Of a DNA stretch of 64,000 nucleotides, positions 63,284 to 64,000 are shown in pieces. The first letter of the stretch is position 1. The number at the start of each line of letters is the position of its first letter. This DNA comes from Loktanella sp. 5RATIMAR09 (GTDB lineage Bacteria; Pseudomonadota; Alphaproteobacteria; Rhodobacterales; Rhodobacteraceae). Under the pieces are notes generated by a model. That model was not told the origin of the DNA. It saw nothing but the letters and a program-made list of their open reading frames with translations, and ran no database searches. The stretch is taken from the NCBI RefSeq assembly GCF_001419985.1, contig NZ_LJAL01000005.1:62001-126000 (forward strand). Reading direction: 5' to 3'. The translations under genes and the position numbers were made by a program.

Positions 63284-64000
63284 TTAATCACGCAGCAGTT
63301 CGTTGATGCCGGTCTTGGAACGCGTCCGTTCATCCACCCGCTTGACGATCACCGCGCAGTACAGGCTGACGTTGTTCTTGGACGGCATGGAGCCTGCGAC
63401 GACGACCGAGTAGGGGGGCACTTCGCCATACATGACTTCACCGGTTTCGCGGTCCACGATCTTGGTTGACTGGCCGATGAACACACCCATGCCCAGAACC
63501 GATCCCTCGCGCACGATGCAGCCCTCAACGACTTCGGAGCGTGCCCCGATAAAGCAGTTGTCCTCGATGATGGTCGGGCCCGCCTGCATGGGTTCCAACA
63601 CGCCGCCAATGCCCACGCCGCCGGACAGGTGCACGTTCTTGCCAATCTGCGCGCATGAACCAACAGTCGCCCAGGTATCGACCATTGTCCCTTCGTCGAC
63701 ATAGGCGCCGAGGTTTACGAAGGATGGCATCAGCACAACACCGGGCGCGATAAATGCGGATTTGCGCACGACGCAGTTCGGGACCGCACGAAAACCGGCG
63801 GTCTTCCAGTCTTCGGGACCCCAGCCTTTGAATTTGCTGTCGACCTTATCCCACCAGCCGCCGCCTTGGGGGCCACCTGACTGGGGCTCCATATCCTTGA
63901 TGCGGAACCCCAACAGCACGGCTTTCTTCGCCCATTGGTTCACATGCCAGCTGCCATCGTCCTGACGTTCGGCCACACGCAGTTTGCCGCTGTCCAGCGC
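63284..64000 (-). CDS. dapD: Tetrahydrodipicolinate N-succinyltransferase (partial, N-terminus outside window)
   Basis: Left-handed beta-helix enzyme of lysine synthesis; open to the window edge, about 238 of ~275 residues present. The hexapeptide region includes [20 protein letters not shown] and [19 protein letters not shown]. The stretch before MAERQ at 63976 continues in frame ([12 protein letters not shown]), so that codon is internal, not the start. Feeds the same branch as dapE. Confidence 0.95.
   Translation of the reverse strand, partial: ALDSGKLRVAERQDDGSWHVNQWAKKAVLLGFRIKDMEPQSGGPQGGGWWDKVDSKFKGWGPEDWKTAGFRAVPNCVVRKSAFIAPGVVLMPSFVNLGAYVDEGTMVDTWATVGSCAQIGKNVHLSGGVGIGGVLEPMQAGPTIIEDNCFIGARSEVVEGCIVREGSVLGMGVFIGQSTKIVDRETGEVMYGEVPPYSVVVAGSMPSKNNVSLYCAVIVKRVDERTRSKTGINELLRD

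Noticed and set aside
1-64000. CRISPR array, prophage or insertion sequence
   Set aside because: No regular spaced repeats, phage structural genes, transposase motifs or terminal inverted repeats were seen on either strand.

Overview
The window reads as a chromosomal stretch of a marine alphaproteobacterium, most likely a Rhodobacterales (Roseobacter-group) species. The evidence is the long serA and alphaproteobacterial-type serC, a candidate serC leader RNA, the dapD/dapE neighbourhood, a selD fused to an FAD oxidoreductase, tripartite tricarboxylate (TTT) transporters, and an OmpR-type regulator with a structured 3' UTR. The genus cannot be fixed from this sequence. I see no insertion sequence, prophage, integrase, plasmid replication gene or CRISPR array. 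Gene density is high, and many genes overlap by 4 bases (ATGA) or share stop codons.

1-12.1 kb (accessory catabolism): two complete-looking tctCBA transporter sets (the first is cut by the window start) lie on the minus strand, with a tandem universal stress protein between them. The second set is downstream of an acyl-CoA ligase and a CoA-acylating aldehyde dehydrogenase that resemble SauT/SauS of sulfoacetate catabolism. A divergent LacI-family regulator with a LacI-type operator in the gap probably controls it. A VOC-family protein follows. 12.5-20.2 kb: a CPA1 antiporter with a cyclic-nucleotide-binding domain, then a TetR regulator divergent from a four-gene polyamine-type ABC operon that ends in a metallo-beta-lactamase-fold hydrolase.

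20.3-34.9 kb (mostly core): tRNA-Arg(ACG); a TVP38 / disulfide oxidoreductase / histidine kinase operon; rpmH-rnpA-yidD; ttcA; a PstS-like/OmpA-like fusion; lolA; a lytic transglycosylase; an AEC permease; hspQ; an FAH-family hydrolase; yaaA-nadX; and a thiolase. 35.2-43.8 kb: an ABC/FtsX/AttH-like export cluster, an FMN split-barrel protein, the selD fusion convergent with mnmH (the selenouridine branch of selenium use), and a metallophosphatase.

43.8-48.1 kb: all three genes of the phosphorylated serine pathway (serC-serA on minus, serB on plus), with a structured leader before serC. 48.1-64 kb: small exported proteins, a trans-sulfuration PLP enzyme, a rhodanese, an OmpR-type response regulator with a probable SorX-like 3' UTR sRNA, ribA, a GFA-family protein, an L,D-transpeptidase, rppH, an MltB-type transglycosylase, rnr, dapE, several small unknowns, a DUF3445 haem protein, and dapD (cut by the window end).

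The strongest leads are the sulfoacetate-like locus with a TTT importer, the 3' UTR sRNA with anti-Shine-Dalgarno loops, the selD fusion/mnmH pair, and three convergent gene pairs whose stop codons are the same CTAG tetranucleotide.
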